Below are positions 36,343-44,750 of a DNA stretch of 64,000 nucleotides, piece by piece (positions within the stretch are counted from its first letter, which is position 1; the number at the start of each line of letters is the position of its first letter). The DNA comes from Tenacibaculum holothuriorum (lineage in GTDB: Bacteria > Bacteroidota > Bacteroidia > Flavobacteriales > Flavobacteriaceae), in NCBI RefSeq assembly GCF_002120225.1, contig NZ_LAPZ01000012.1:1-64000 (forward strand), written 5' to 3'. The notes under the pieces were generated by a model. That model was not told the DNA's origin. It searched no databases and was given only the letters and a program-made list of their open reading frames with translations. A program made the position numbers and the translations under genes.

Positions 36343-36777
36343 CTAACAAGAAGTATCAGCTATAATTTTCCATTCACCATTAATCTTTTTGAAAATAATC
36401 ATAAAAACTCCATTCGCATTACCAACTTTTCTGGTGAGATGATATTCTCCCATAACGAAATATGATTCTTTACCTACTTTAGAAATATCATTTACTTTAA
36501 ATTTTAAAGTTCCAGAATGATCTTTGGTAGGGTATCCTCTTTTATAATTTGCTAAAGTTTTATTCCAACCATAAGTTAAACCACTACTTCCATAAAATTT
36601 TAAGGAATCAGATTTCCAGTATCCCTTCATAAAACCTTCTAAATCGTGATTAGACCATGCTTTTTCTTGAGCTTTCATTACAGACAATATTTGCTGCTTT
36701 TCTTCTTTCTCTGTTGAAACAGAATTGTTACAAGAAATTAAAAATAGGGCTACTAAAAGTGTAAGAATATATTTCAT
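36343..36777 (-). CDS. NTF2-like (SnoaL/DUF4440) lipoprotein
   Basis: The 144-residue protein starts with a lipoprotein signal (MKYILTLLVALFLISC). The NTF2-like fold follows: KQQILSVMKAQEKAWSNHDLEGFMKGYWKSDSLKFYG...GWNKTLANYKRGYP, ending FMIIFKKINGEWKIIADTSC. Such proteins are small cone-shaped barrels; the ligand is unknown. It lies 38 bases after the trans-3-hydroxyproline dehydratase gene and is possibly cotranscribed with it. It is convergent with the aminopeptidase gene, one base apart. Confidence 0.85.
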   Translation of the reverse strand: MKYILTLLVALFLISCNNSVSTEKEEKQQILSVMKAQEKAWSNHDLEGFMKGYWKSDSLKFYGSSGLTYGWNKTLANYKRGYPTKDHSGTLKFKVNDISKVGKESYFVMGEYHLTRKVGNANGVFMIIFKKINGEWKIIADTSC

Positions 36778-36815
36778 TTATATTGTGTTTTATAGCAAAT
36801 CGTAATTTAAGAATC

Positions 36816-37886
36816 TTATCGCAAGATAAATCCATTTTTCATAGGATCGTTAGGATCTATAACAAATGTTTGCATTCCAATGATATGAGCAGTTCCTTCT
36901 ACTTGAGGAATTACAGCTTTGTACGAGCCATAATCAACTTCTTCAACAATACTTCCTTTAAAAACCGAATTGGTAATGCTTTCAATGGTCATAGTATTAC
37001 CAAAATCAATTTCTTTTCGAGCTTTATGAATTGCCATTCTACCTGAAACCCCCGATCCTGTTGGGCAACGATCTACTTCACCTTCAGCAAAAATACATAC
37101 ATTTCTACTGTCGTTTCCAGAAGGTTGTTTGGTATTGTCTATAAAAATAGTTCCGTATAAAAAGCTTAAATCTTCTTCAAAAGGATGTGTGATATCTTGA
37201 TTAGATTTCATAACAGCATGTTTTATATCCATTCCTGTAGAAATTAATTGTCTGTAAGAGTTTGGAGTTAAATCAAAATTGAAATTGTTTTTCGCCATGT
37301 CTACGTATGCGTAAAAAGCTCCGCCGTAAGCTAAATCGTAAGTAACATTTCCAAGTCCGTTGATGTTTATAGTTTTATCTAAATCGACTACAAAACTAGG
37401 AACACAATGAAAACGAACACCAGTAACCTTTCCGTTTTTAACATGAGCATAAGAAGTTATTCTACCACAAGGAGCATCAATTTTTAGAATATTATCGCCT
37501 TCTTTTACAGTAATCCAATTCATTTCTATGGCTAAAGTAGAAATGGCAATAATTGCATGACCACACATGGTAGAGTAGCCTTCGTTGTGTAAAAAGATTA
37601 TTCCAAAATCTCCATCATCATCGTTTGGAGGAGTTAAAATACAGCCATACATATCGGCATGACCTCTTGGTTCAAACATAAGAGCAGTACGTAAATAATC
37701 GAAATTTTCCTTGCAATATCTTCGATATTCTAAAACTGATTTTCCTTTTAATTCAGGAAAACCATCTAAAATAACACGAAGTGGTTCTCCACCTGTGTGC
37801 ATATCGATCGTTTTGATTTGTAACCAATCTTTATTCGGAACAAAAGTTGCGTTATTAAGTATGTTGTTATAAGTGTTTTTAGACAT
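36816..37886 (-). CDS. trans-3-hydroxy-L-proline dehydratase (proline racemase family)
   Basis: Start taken at 37886 (MSKNTYNN), which overlaps the upstream gene by 8 bases; an in-frame start at 37919 would overlap by 41. In this 356-residue paralogue the first catalytic Cys is kept (Cys108 in TMCGHAIIA) but the second is Thr276 in DRCPTGSGVSGR. The Cys/Thr pair is the established mark of trans-3-hydroxyproline dehydratase, for example the human enzyme C14orf149. It eliminates water to give 1-pyrroline-2-carboxylate, the substrate of the reductase encoded just upstream. Confidence 0.92.
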   Translation of the reverse strand: MSKNTYNNILNNATFVPNKDWLQIKTIDMHTGGEPLRVILDGFPELKGKSVLEYRRYCKENFDYLRTALMFEPRGHADMYGCILTPPNDDDGDFGIIFLHNEGYSTMCGHAIIAISTLAIEMNWITVKEGDNILKIDAPCGRITSYAHVKNGKVTGVRFHCVPSFVVDLDKTININGLGNVTYDLAYGGAFYAYVDMAKNNFNFDLTPNSYRQLISTGMDIKHAVMKSNQDITHPFEEDLSFLYGTIFIDNTKQPSGNDSRNVCIFAEGEVDRCPTGSGVSGRMAIHKARKEIDFGNTMTIESITNSVFKGSIVEEVDYGSYKAVIPQVEGTAHIIGMQTFVIDPNDPMKNGFILR

Positions 37887-38838
37887 TGGTGAATTTTTTA
37901 TAGTAATAATTAGCGGCAACTAAATCTTCTAACGCATGACCTACAGATTTGAATACAGTGATTTCTTCATGGTGGTTTCTCCCTAAATGATTCCCTGAAC
38001 ATAAGTCAAATAAATCTGCTTGTATATCTTGCTGTTGAATACTCCCATTTTGTAGCGGTTGTACAATATCTCCACTTTCTTTAAGTCCACCTTGAAAAGT
38101 ATCTACAAAAACAGAAGATTTAATTATAGTTTCATCATCTGCTTCTCTCATATTGGTTTTATAAGCACCAACTAAATCTATATGTTGTCCTTTTTTGAGG
38201 TGTTTACCTAATACAAGCGGAACTTCAGAAAGTGTTGCAGAAGAAATAATATCTACATCACTAATTTTTTCTTCAATAGTATTTATAGGAGCAATATTAA
38301 AAGCTTCATTTTTTAAAAGATTACAAACTTTTTGAGTTTTTTCTAATGAGCGTCCCCAAATAAAAACTTCGTTAATAGGTCGTACACTTGCGTGTGCTTT
38401 AATTAAGTTAGATGACAATGCTCCAGTTCCTATCATTAATAATGAATTGGCATTTTTTTTAGAGAGAAAAGAACTTGCAAGGGCAGAAGCTGCTGCGGTT
38501 CGTTTTGCAGTTAAGCTTTTTGCTTCAAGAATTGCTTTTATAGTACCTTTAATAGCATCTAAATAGAGATAAGTTCCATTTATTGAAGGAAGATTAAAGT
38601 CGCCATTTTTAGGACTTACAGTAACTAATTTTACTCCAGCATCTTCACTCGGGTTCCATGCAGGCATTAATAACAAAGTAGAATCTGCATTTACTGATGG
38701 ATTCGGAAAATCGTGATGATGTCTTAAAGGAACAATCGTTTTGTTGTTTTTAAAAGCATCTTTTAAAACTGATACTAACTCGATAAAGTTGGTGTGAGTT
38801 TCAATAAAATTTTCATCAATTTGAAGAATAGTTTCCAT
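37879..38838 (-). CDS. 1-pyrroline-2-carboxylate reductase (ornithine cyclodeaminase/mu-crystallin family)
   Basis: A 319-residue protein of the ornithine cyclodeaminase/mu-crystallin fold: substrate side VPLRHHHDFPN, GVKLVTVSPKNGDFNLPSINGTYLYLDA, and Rossmann motif LLMIGTGALSSNLIKAHASV. Family members reduce cyclic ketimines or deaminate ornithine. The 8-base overlap with the trans-3-hydroxyproline dehydratase gene points to 1-pyrroline-2-carboxylate to L-proline reduction. First gene of this minus-strand set. Confidence 0.9.
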   Translation of the reverse strand: METILQIDENFIETHTNFIELVSVLKDAFKNNKTIVPLRHHHDFPNPSVNADSTLLLMPAWNPSEDAGVKLVTVSPKNGDFNLPSINGTYLYLDAIKGTIKAILEAKSLTAKRTAAASALASSFLSKKNANSLLMIGTGALSSNLIKAHASVRPINEVFIWGRSLEKTQKVCNLLKNEAFNIAPINTIEEKISDVDIISSATLSEVPLVLGKHLKKGQHIDLVGAYKTNMREADDETIIKSSVFVDTFQGGLKESGDIVQPLQNGSIQQQDIQADLFDLCSGNHLGRNHHEEITVFKSVGHALEDLVAANYYYKKFTNV

Positions 38839-38974
38839 AGTTTAAAAATAGAAAAATCAATTTTTGTAATGCAATTCTATCATTGAAGAAATTAAAATTC
38901 AATCTATCATAGCTAAAAAAGTATCATTATTGGTTTTTGAAAGCTGTATTTTTATAGAGAATAAACTAATTAAG

Positions 38975-40285
38975 ATGCAAAGATTTTCCTACTCATTATT
39001 ACTGTTATTTCTTATTTCATGTAAAACCAATTACAAAACATTTGAAGAATTAAGTTTAAAAGCAAAGTTAGAAGTGTTGTTCCCAAAATCTGAAGTTACT
39101 TCTATACAAACAAATGACCATTTTAAAGAAGCTTATCAAGTAGTTTTAGAGCAAAACTTAAATCCGAAAAACAAAGAAGAAGGAACATTCAAGCACTATA
39201 TGTATATAAATAATGTTGATTATAAAAATCCCACAGTATTAATTACTGATGGATATGCTTCTAGGAACAGAACTACAGAATTGAGTAAATTGTTAAAAGC
39301 AAATCAGGTAATTGTGGAGTATAGAATGTATGGTAAATCGCGACCAGATTCTATTCCATGGAAATACTTAACGAATGACAATGCTATTGAAGATTATCAT
39401 TCTATTGTATCAAAATTAAAGAAGATATATACAGGAAAATGGTTATCATCTGGAATTAGTAAAGGGGGAGAAACTACATTAATATACAAGTCGAAATATC
39501 CAGAAGATGTAGATGTTGCTGTTCCTTATGTAGCACCGTTAATTAATGGATTAGAAGATACACGAACGAATGAATTAATCAATTCGGTAGGAACAGAAGA
39601 ATGTCGAAATAACATTAAAAAGTTTCAAAGAGCAGTCTTAGAAAATAGAAAAGCTATTTTAAAATTATTATCGGATTATGCTGAAGAAAAGAAGATGAGT
39701 TTTACTGAAGTTCCTCAAGAAGAAGCATTAGAGTATTCTGTACTTGAACTTCCGTTTTCATTTTGGCAATGGGGAGGAAAGTGTGAGGAGATTCCTAACG
39801 AAAAAGCTTCAGTTCAAGAACTTTTTAATTACTTAGAAAAAGTATCAGGGTTTGGTTTGTACAACGATAACGGATTTAATTATTACTTACCGTCATTTTA
39901 CCAGCATATTAAAGAGTTAGGGTATTATGGTTTCGATTTAGAACCAGTGAAAGATCTTTTAAAAGTAGTAAAACGTTCTTCTAATGACCGATTTGCACCT
40001 AAAAATACAGATTTAACGTATGACGCTAATTATATAAAAAAGGTTAGAGAGTTTATAGAAAATAAAGGAAATAAAATCTTGTACATTAATGGAGCTTATG
40101 ATCCTTGGGGAGCTTGTGCACCAATACCAAAACCTAATGTAGATGCATTAAAAATGACTTTAGCAAAAGGAAGTCATGCAACTCGTATAAAAGATTTTTC
40201 TAAAGAAGATCAACAAAAAATATACAAAACATTACAGCGTTGGTTGGGAGACGAAGTAAAAATATATCCGCTCTATAAAAACTAA
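38975..40285 (+). CDS. Family S37 (prolyl tri/tetrapeptidyl aminopeptidase-like) lipoprotein
   Basis: Start at 38975 gives a lipoprotein signal (MQRFSYSLLLLFLISC); an upstream in-frame start adds a non-signal extension. The 436-residue alpha/beta-hydrolase has nucleophile Ser in SSGISKGGETTLIY, acid Asp in YINGAYDPWGACAP and His in KGSHATRIKDF, the S37 arrangement. Streptomyces members cut Xaa-Yaa-Pro tripeptides from N-termini. On the cell envelope this would release Gly-Pro-Hyp-type units from collagen peptides, in line with the neighbouring genes (inference). It is divergent from the reductase gene. Confidence 0.85.
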   Translation: MQRFSYSLLLLFLISCKTNYKTFEELSLKAKLEVLFPKSEVTSIQTNDHFKEAYQVVLEQNLNPKNKEEGTFKHYMYINNVDYKNPTVLITDGYASRNRTTELSKLLKANQVIVEYRMYGKSRPDSIPWKYLTNDNAIEDYHSIVSKLKKIYTGKWLSSGISKGGETTLIYKSKYPEDVDVAVPYVAPLINGLEDTRTNELINSVGTEECRNNIKKFQRAVLENRKAILKLLSDYAEEKKMSFTEVPQEEALEYSVLELPFSFWQWGGKCEEIPNEKASVQELFNYLEKVSGFGLYNDNGFNYYLPSFYQHIKELGYYGFDLEPVKDLLKVVKRSSNDRFAPKNTDLTYDANYIKKVREFIENKGNKILYINGAYDPWGACAPIPKPNVDALKMTLAKGSHATRIKDFSKEDQQKIYKTLQRWLGDEVKIYPLYKN

Positions 40286-40301
40286 AACAAGACTTTCTTT
40301 G

Positions 40302-40309
40302 TAGATTTG
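40302..40309 (+). promoter_or_regulatory. ade promoter -7 element
   Basis: TAGATTTG matches TAnnTTTG, 19 bases before the ATG of the adenine deaminase gene. Confidence 0.5.
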
Positions 40310-40328
40310 TTTTCCTAAAAAATAACAA

Positions 40329-41951
40329 ATGATTGTACAAGGAAACATTGTAGATATACTAAACAAACGAATTTTTAAAGGAGAAGTAGAGGTTGAAAAT
40401 GATAAGATTGTAGCGGTTAGAGAAGCAAATCATTCGGTAGAAAATTATATACTTCCTGGTTTTGTAGATGCTCATATTCATATTGAAAGTTCGATGTTGG
40501 TGCCTTCTGAGTTTGCCAAAATAGCAGTGATTCACGGTACAGTAGGTACAGTTTCCGATCCGCATGAAATAGCCAATGTTTTAGGAGTTAAAGGAGTTGA
40601 GTTTATGATTGAAAATGGAAAGAAAGTTCCGTTAAAATTCAATTTTGGAGCACCTTCTTGTGTACCCGCAACTTCTTTTGAAAGTGCAGGGGCAGTCATA
40701 GATTCGGATGATATTAAAAAGATGATGGAAAATCCAGATATCAAATATCTAGCAGAAATGATGAATTATCCTGGAGTTATTTTTCAAGATGAAGAAGTGC
40801 TAAAAAAAATAGCTTGGGCGAAACATTATAACAAACCAGTAGATGGTCATGCACCTGGAGTTAGAGGAGAAGATTTAGACAAGTATATTGCAGCGGGTAT
40901 TTACACCGATCACGAATGTTTTACTTATGAAGAAGCTTTAGAGAAGTTGCAAAAAGGAATGAAAGTTATTGTTCGTGAAGGAAGTGCTGCAAAGAATTTC
41001 GAAGCGTTGATTGATTTACTTCCTGAGCATTACGAAAACATGATGTTTTGTTCTGATGATAAGCATCCAGATGATTTGTTAGTAGGACATTTAAACCAAC
41101 TTTGTGAAAGAGCAGTAGCAAAAGGAATGGATGTTTTTAAAGTGCTACAAGCAGCTTGTGTGAATCCTGTAAAGCATTATAATTTAGATGTAGGATTGCT
41201 AAATAAGAGTGATTTCGCAGATTTTATTGTAGTAGAAGATTTAGAAAAGTTCAACGTTTTACAAACTTATATCAATGGAGAATTAGTTGCTGAAAACGGA
41301 CAATCGTTTGTAAAACACGTAGATTTTGAAGTATTAAACAATTTTGATACAAATAAGAAAAAAGTTGAAGATTTTGAATTTCATTCTGCTTCCGATAAGA
41401 TTAGAGTTATTGAAGCTTTAGATGGTGAATTGGTTACGAATGAAATCGAAGCGTCTTCATTAATTAAAGACGGAAATTTAATTTCAAATACTGAAAATGA
41501 TGTGCTAAAAATGACGGTGGTAAATCGTTATAAAAATGCAGAGCCTTCTATTGCATTCATCAAAAACTTCGGATTAAAAGAAGGAGCAATTGCAAGTTCA
41601 GTAGGACACGATTCACATAATATTATTGCTGTAGGTGCATCTGATGAAATGATTTGTAAAGCAGTGAATTTACTAATCGAAAACAAAGGAGGAGTTTGTG
41701 GAGTAACTTCTTCTGAAGAAAAAGTAGTGCCGCTTCCTGTAGCAGGTATTATGAGTGATAAACCCGCAGAAGAAATAGGTAAAGCGTATGCTGAATTAGA
41801 TATAATGGCAAAAAATATGGGTAGCAAATTAAGAGCTCCGTATATGACTTTGTCTTTTATGGCGCTGTTGGTAATTCCATCCTTAAAATTATCAGACAAA
41901 GGTTTGTTTGATGGAAACTCTTTTCAGTTTACTTCCTTGGAAATTAAATAA
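40329..41951 (+). CDS. ade: Adenine deaminase
   Basis: The 540-residue amidohydrolase matches AdeC: metal site [21 protein letters not shown] (about 45-65), [51 protein letters not shown], and the C-terminal [15 protein letters not shown] and GGVCGV segments. It converts adenine to hypoxanthine and ammonia for purine salvage. Length is normal. It has its own promoter; the next small gene starts 6 bases after the stop. Confidence 0.95.
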   Translation: MIVQGNIVDILNKRIFKGEVEVENDKIVAVREANHSVENYILPGFVDAHIHIESSMLVPSEFAKIAVIHGTVGTVSDPHEIANVLGVKGVEFMIENGKKVPLKFNFGAPSCVPATSFESAGAVIDSDDIKKMMENPDIKYLAEMMNYPGVIFQDEEVLKKIAWAKHYNKPVDGHAPGVRGEDLDKYIAAGIYTDHECFTYEEALEKLQKGMKVIVREGSAAKNFEALIDLLPEHYENMMFCSDDKHPDDLLVGHLNQLCERAVAKGMDVFKVLQAACVNPVKHYNLDVGLLNKSDFADFIVVEDLEKFNVLQTYINGELVAENGQSFVKHVDFEVLNNFDTNKKKVEDFEFHSASDKIRVIEALDGELVTNEIEASSLIKDGNLISNTENDVLKMTVVNRYKNAEPSIAFIKNFGLKEGAIASSVGHDSHNIIAVGASDEMICKAVNLLIENKGGVCGVTSSEEKVVPLPVAGIMSDKPAEEIGKAYAELDIMAKNMGSKLRAPYMTLSFMALLVIPSLKLSDKGLFDGNSFQFTSLEIK

Positions 41952-41957
41952 AACTCA

Positions 41958-42305
41958 ATGAAGATTGAAAACAAATATATTGTACTTGAAACCGAAGCTT
42001 ATCTTGAAAAAGAAACAAAGGAGAAATTCTATCCATTTTATGAATTAGAATATAATCAATGGATTGTATATGAAGATGATTATCCTAAATATTATTTTGA
42101 GTTAATTGAGGATACAAATAGTATAGTTGTTAACGATTTAATTTTGAAAGTAAAAGAAGGAAACGATTTAGCTGATTTAATTGTTGAGATGGGAAAAAAG
42201 AGAAATAAATCATGGAGTATTCATTCTTCCAAAGTAGGAAAGGAAACAGAAGATAGTTTTAATAATGAGATTCTAAAATTAGAAAATTTAAAAATAGTTG
42301 ACTAA
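41958..42305 (+). CDS. Hypothetical protein
   Basis: This 115-residue acidic protein starts 6 bases after ade. It has no signal or membrane segment. I recognise no family; the aromatic N-terminal half (FYPFYELEYNQWIVYEDDYPKYYFELIE) suggests a beta-rich fold. Its stop overlaps the convergent gene by 4 bases. Confidence 0.65.
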   Translation: MKIENKYIVLETEAYLEKETKEKFYPFYELEYNQWIVYEDDYPKYYFELIEDTNSIVVNDLILKVKEGNDLADLIVEMGKKRNKSWSIHSSKVGKETEDSFNNEILKLENLKIVD

Positions 42306-43045
42306 AACCGTATCGCCAACTTTTTAAGCAAGCGTAAAACTTCCACATATAACCAAATTAAGGTAATTAAAAAGCCCCAAGTAGCAACCCATTCACGTTC
42401 TTTTGGGGCTTTTCCTATATATCTATTTATGTAATCAAAATCTAATAGAAGACTTAACGAAGCAACTATTGCAGTTATCACATTAAAACCTATAGCGTAC
42501 CAAGATGCTCCCCATAAAAAAGGAACACGAATATCAAAAAGCCATAAAATCCATCCAATAAAATAAAGCATAAAAATTGTTGCCGAAGCAGAAATAACAA
42601 TTGCTCTAAATTCTCGTGTAACTCTAATTAATTTCCATTGATATAGAAAAAGCATTACAAAAAAAGTGAGTAACGTAACTCCAATGGCTTGAAAAGGCAA
42701 ACCAGGAAATCGTTTATGAGCATAAGCACTTATTCCTCCCAAGAAAAATCCTTTTGCTAAAGCATAGATTGGTAATAAATATTTAGCGGCATTGTTTCTA
42801 TATGAAATAAAGACGCTACAAAATATAGCAACCAAAGCTCCAATTGCCGTATACCATTTGGTATTTACACCAGCAAAAAATAAGTGCCAGGTATAAAACG
42901 CAGTACAACTAACCAAAACCAACATAAAGAGCGACTTGAAAATAATTCCGCTTAAAGACATTTTTGCTTTTGAGTATCGAGAAGATTTTCTCCAAAAATA
43001 ATTTGTAAAAGCAGGGTTCGATGTTCGCAATCCAAATACGCTCAT
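42302..43045 (-). CDS. Bax inhibitor-1/YccA family membrane protein
   Basis: The ATG at 43045 (MSVFGLRTSNPAF) is preferred over an upstream TTG. The 247-residue protein has seven predicted membrane helices, with LPIYALAKGFFLGGISAYAHKRFPG and DFDYINRYIGKAPKEREWVATWGF, matching the YccA-like branch of the Bax inhibitor-1 (TMBIM) family. Bacterial homologues can act as pH-gated Ca2+ leak channels (BsYetJ). It is divergent from ruvC. Confidence 0.9.
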   Translation of the reverse strand: MSVFGLRTSNPAFTNYFWRKSSRYSKAKMSLSGIIFKSLFMLVLVSCTAFYTWHLFFAGVNTKWYTAIGALVAIFCSVFISYRNNAAKYLLPIYALAKGFFLGGISAYAHKRFPGLPFQAIGVTLLTFFVMLFLYQWKLIRVTREFRAIVISASATIFMLYFIGWILWLFDIRVPFLWGASWYAIGFNVITAIVASLSLLLDFDYINRYIGKAPKEREWVATWGFLITLIWLYVEVLRLLKKLAIRF

Positions 43046-43061
43046 AAACAATTTAATTGAT

Positions 43062-43082
43062 TAGTTTTGTCTTTGTACAAAG
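43062..43082 (+). promoter_or_regulatory. ruvC promoter with adjacent palindrome
   Basis: TAGTTTTG (43062-43069) matches the -7 element. It is followed by a perfect 12-base palindrome CTTTGTACAAAG (43071-43082), which would lie at the transcription start. The leader to the TTG start is about 19 bases. Confidence 0.45.
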
Positions 43083-43093
43083 TACAATAAAAT

Positions 43094-43645
43094 TTGAAGA
43101 CAGAAAAAATCATATTAGGTATCGATCCAGGAACTACCATAATGGGGTTCGGAATTATAAAGGTTATTGGTAAAAAAATGGAATTTGTTCAAATGAATGA
43201 ATTACTCCTAAAAAAGTACGATGATCATTATTTAAAATTGAAAATTATTTTCGATAGAACCATTGAATTGATAGATACTTATAATCCAGATGAAATTGCC
43301 TTAGAAGCACCTTTTTATGGAAAAAATGTACAATCGATGTTAAAGTTAGGAAGAGCACAAGGAGTAGCTATGGCAGCAGGATTGTCGAGAGAAATTCCAG
43401 TAACAGAATATGCGCCTAAAAAAATTAAAATGGCAATTACTGGTAAAGGAACGTCGAGTAAAGAACAAGTTGCTTTAATGTTGAAATCTTTATTGAATTT
43501 AAAAGAATTGCCTAAAAACCTAGATGCAACAGACGGATTAGCAGCTGCAGTTTGTCATTATTATAATTCAGGAAAAAAAATAGGAGGAAAGAACTATACA
43601 GGTTGGGCAGCATTTGTAAAGCAGAATCCAGGTAAAGTAAAATAA
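43094..43645 (+). CDS. ruvC: Holliday junction resolvase RuvC
   Basis: The 183-residue RNase H-fold endonuclease shows LGIDPGT (Asp11), ALEAPFYGKNVQSMLKLGRAQG (Glu) and LDATDGLAAAVCHYY (paired acidic residues), so all four catalytic carboxylates are present. It cuts Holliday junctions with RuvAB during recombination. The start is a TTG at 43094 (MKTEKIILGID); there is no ATG upstream in frame at a sensible place. A secreted LRR gene follows after 4 bases. Confidence 0.96.
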   Translation: MKTEKIILGIDPGTTIMGFGIIKVIGKKMEFVQMNELLLKKYDDHYLKLKIIFDRTIELIDTYNPDEIALEAPFYGKNVQSMLKLGRAQGVAMAAGLSREIPVTEYAPKKIKMAITGKGTSSKEQVALMLKSLLNLKELPKNLDATDGLAAAVCHYYNSGKKIGGKNYTGWAAFVKQNPGKVK

Positions 43646-43649
43646 AATT

Positions 43650-44750
43650 ATGAGGAATTACTATAGCTTATTTTTAATAATACTTTTTTCAAGTTTAAAA
43701 ACTTATGGACAAATAAATAAAAATGAATGTTCCAGTTTTGATATGAAATGGTTATATAATACTTCAATATCTCAAGTTTTTTGGAAGTTAAATTCATCTA
43801 AAAAGAATAAAAATATAGAAAGACTTCTATCTAAGAAGGATGAAGTAAAAAGGATTAACATAAATTCAAGCAATTTAAAAAAAATACCAGAAGTTTTATT
43901 TGAATTTAAGAACTTAGAAGAATTAGATATATCTAATAATCATTTTGAAAATATTGAAAAATTAATTGATGATTTAAGTAGATTTAAGAAATTAAAAGTA
44001 CTAAACTTTACTTTTTGTGGATTAGAAAGGTTACCTAATAATATAGGAGTATTGAATAATGTTGAAGCGATTTCTTTTAGAGGTAATAAATTAAGTGATA
44101 TTAATAACATTGGTTTTTTAACTAATTTAAAATATTTAATTCTAAGAAGTAATGAAGAATTAAAGGAGTTGCCTCCCACAATTAAAGAACTAAAGTGTTT
44201 AGAAGTATTAAATATTTCGGACACTAGTATAACATATTTAAGAGATGAGCTATCCGAGTGTAAACAGTTGAAAAGTATTATTGCTAATGCATCTAAAATA
44301 AAAACAATAACAAGTTATATTGGGAAATTAAATAAGCTTAGAAACTTAAATCTTGCAGCAAATGAAATTAAAGCTTTACCTAATTCAATTGGGAATTTAT
44401 TGAGTTTAGAAGATTTATCGCTTGGATCTAATGAAATAGAGATATTGCCAAGTTCAATTTCAAGCCTAAGAAGTCTAGATGCAATTGGGTTAGAATATAA
44501 CCGATTTAAAACATTTCCAAATCAACTTTTAGAACTTAAGAGGTTAAGATTATTAAAAATTCATAATAATGCTATTCCGTCAATTCCTTTAGATGTAGTA
44601 AATATTCCCAATTTATCTTTGTTGTATGTAGACCAAGAAATTATAACTGAAGAGAATATTAGGCTTCTTAAGTCTAAAAAAGAAAAATTAGATATAAAAA
44701 GGCATGATGCCATGAGAAGAGCACCTAATGAACCTAAAAGAAAAAGTTAA
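43650..44750 (+). CDS. Secreted leucine-rich repeat protein
   Basis: The 366-residue protein has a signal peptide (MRNYYSLFLIILFSSLKTYGQ). It is followed by about eleven 23-residue leucine-rich repeats (about 70-325) of the type LRNLNLAANEIKALPNSIGNLLS. The IP/LP motif resembles the small-GTPase-interactor/bacterial surface class. A basic tail (RAPNEPKRKS) lacks a recognisable sorting domain. It is wedged between ruvC and hemW with gaps of 4 and 0 bases, an odd place for a surface protein. It probably binds proteins; the partner is unknown. Confidence 0.88.
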   Translation: MRNYYSLFLIILFSSLKTYGQINKNECSSFDMKWLYNTSISQVFWKLNSSKKNKNIERLLSKKDEVKRININSSNLKKIPEVLFEFKNLEELDISNNHFENIEKLIDDLSRFKKLKVLNFTFCGLERLPNNIGVLNNVEAISFRGNKLSDINNIGFLTNLKYLILRSNEELKELPPTIKELKCLEVLNISDTSITYLRDELSECKQLKSIIANASKIKTITSYIGKLNKLRNLNLAANEIKALPNSIGNLLSLEDLSLGSNEIEILPSSISSLRSLDAIGLEYNRFKTFPNQLLELKRLRLLKIHNNAIPSIPLDVVNIPNLSLLYVDQEIITEENIRLLKSKKEKLDIKRHDAMRRAPNEPKRKS

